Origin: Anoxybacillus tepidamans PS2 | GTDB lineage: Bacteria > Bacillota > Bacilli > Bacillales > Anoxybacillaceae | DNA length: 33,935 nt | Assembly (NCBI RefSeq): GCF_000620165.1 | Contig: NZ_JHVN01000026.1 | Coordinates: forward strand, 1-33,935 | Direction: 5' to 3' | In this document: piece by piece, positions 33,666-33,935 of the stretch | How the letters are laid out: each line of letters opens with the position of its first letter | Position numbering within the stretch: position 1 is the stretch's first letter | Made by a program: the position numbers and the translations under genes | The notes under the pieces: generated by a model | Told to the model about the DNA's origin: nothing | Database searches by the model: none | The model's input: the letters and a program-made list of their open reading frames with translations, nothing else

Positions 33666-33800
33666 TTGAACTACTCCCACTTTCACTTTGTTTCAAAGTG
33701 GGAGATTCCTACGAACACCGAAGCCTCCTTCGGTTCTCTTAGTAGGCGATCCCCGTCGTCCCAACGGTTCCGTTGTCTAACACGACAACAAGCGCAGTCC
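33666..33800 (-). ncRNA. Probable TnpB guide RNA (omega RNA) scaffold, 3' part
   Basis: TnpB nucleases use an RNA that spans the end of tnpB and the element's right end, followed by a guide read from flanking DNA. The two right-end hairpins here fit that scaffold. If the border is right, the guide would begin CAGATGTGACAAAGCAAG, from the interrupted MFS gene. The 5' limit is not visible and the coordinates are approximate. Confidence 0.5.
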
Positions 33801-33935
33801 TTCTTTTAGAATATTGATACTCGCGTTCTGATCCCGATCGTGATGGGTTCCACAAGATGGACATTCCCATTCACGAAGGTTCAGATGTTTCACCTCTTGG
33901 TGTTGGTAGCCACAGCACGAACAGAGTTGGGAAGA
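33777..33935 (-). CDS. tnpB: TnpB (IS605 OrfB) RNA-guided nuclease, C-terminal 52 residues
   Basis: This is the end of a TnpB protein, an RNA-guided DNA nuclease encoded by IS200/IS605 elements. The visible part contains the zinc finger, CSCCGY with a second CPSC pair 20 or so residues later. The last RuvC motif is [15 protein letters not shown], whose Asp belongs to the catalytic site. It ends LRLLSC with TAG at 33779-33777. The remainder lies beyond the window, so integrity cannot be judged. The end of the gene shows no disruption. Confidence 0.9.
   Translation of the reverse strand, partial: SSQLCSCCGYQHQEVKHLNLREWECPSCGTHHDRDQNASINILKEGLRLLSC

Larger units (their letters stand above)
33665..33935 (-). 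mobile_element. IS200/IS605-type (IS1341-like) element, right end, partial
   Basis: The segment holds the C-terminal end of a TnpB gene followed by a structured right end. Reading on the minus strand, there is a hairpin with CCGAAG-GAGG-CTTCGG inside a longer CCTAC/GTAGG stem. A second hairpin, CTCCCACTTT with AAAGTGGGAG, and then TAGTTCAA follow. That order resembles right ends of this family, so the border is placed at about 33665-33666. The left end, and any TnpA gene, are outside the window. Confidence 0.75.

Noticed and set aside
1-33935. Defence island, CRISPR array, toxin-antitoxin pair or prophage
   Set aside because: No repeats with regular spacing, no phage genes and no known defence domains were found. 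TnpB is the only nuclease of that kind and belongs to a mobile element.

Overview
The window is chromosomal DNA of a low-to-mid G+C, spore-forming Firmicute, most likely a thermophilic Bacillaceae of the Geobacillus/Parageobacillus/Anoxybacillus group. The evidence is strong GGAGG-type ribosome binding sites, frequent GTG/TTG starts, a GerA-type germination operon, a KinB-like kinase, a yng-type leucine degradation operon, and IS256 and IS200/IS605 (TnpB) elements. I saw no rRNA, tRNA, CRISPR array or defence island. Species assignment is inference.

Layout. 1-392: left end of an IS256-family element, cut by the window edge. 632-3245: cadC-cadA metal-efflux operon with a clear promoter and two operator copies. 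3215-6571: autoregulated GntR / ABC ATPase / permease operon. 6676-7929: orphan sporulation-type histidine kinase. 7949-9959: two EamA-type exporters behind a leader with a 15-codon upstream ORF and alternative hairpins, the best candidate here for an undescribed regulatory system. 10047-13800: germination-receptor operon in B-A-C order. 13811-14233: two small conserved Bacillaceae proteins, one of 52 codons. 14331-16386: class A penicillin-binding protein broken by a frameshift in a six-base homopolymer. 16541-19429: MarR-controlled HlyD/EmrB-type exporter operon. 19430-20041: gene-free, structured stretch with two strong terminators and a possible mobile-element relic.

20042-28592: seven-gene yngJ-I-H-HB-G-F-E operon behind a TetR regulator. 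Its products would carry an acyl-CoA through dehydrogenation, biotin-dependent carboxylation (separate biotin carboxylase, 70-residue biotin carrier and carboxyltransferase), hydration and HMG-CoA cleavage, the lower leucine/isovalerate pathway. Two palindromes centred 30 bp apart before yngJ are the likely operators. 28737-29328: flavodoxin-fold oxidoreductase. 29327-30721: di-iron fatty acid hydroxylase-like membrane protein and an alpha/beta hydrolase. 30856-31552: three small proteins in a tight cluster. 31558-32766: threonine ammonia-lyase. 32821-33935: MFS transporter whose 5' part is missing at the right end of a TnpB-encoding IS200/IS605-type element that continues beyond the window.

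Most genes are ordinary for the group. The non-routine signals are the exporter leader, the interrupted PBP, the IS256 leader hairpin, the displaced yngE terminator with its structured insert, and the TnpB element with a predicted guide reading into the broken transporter gene.
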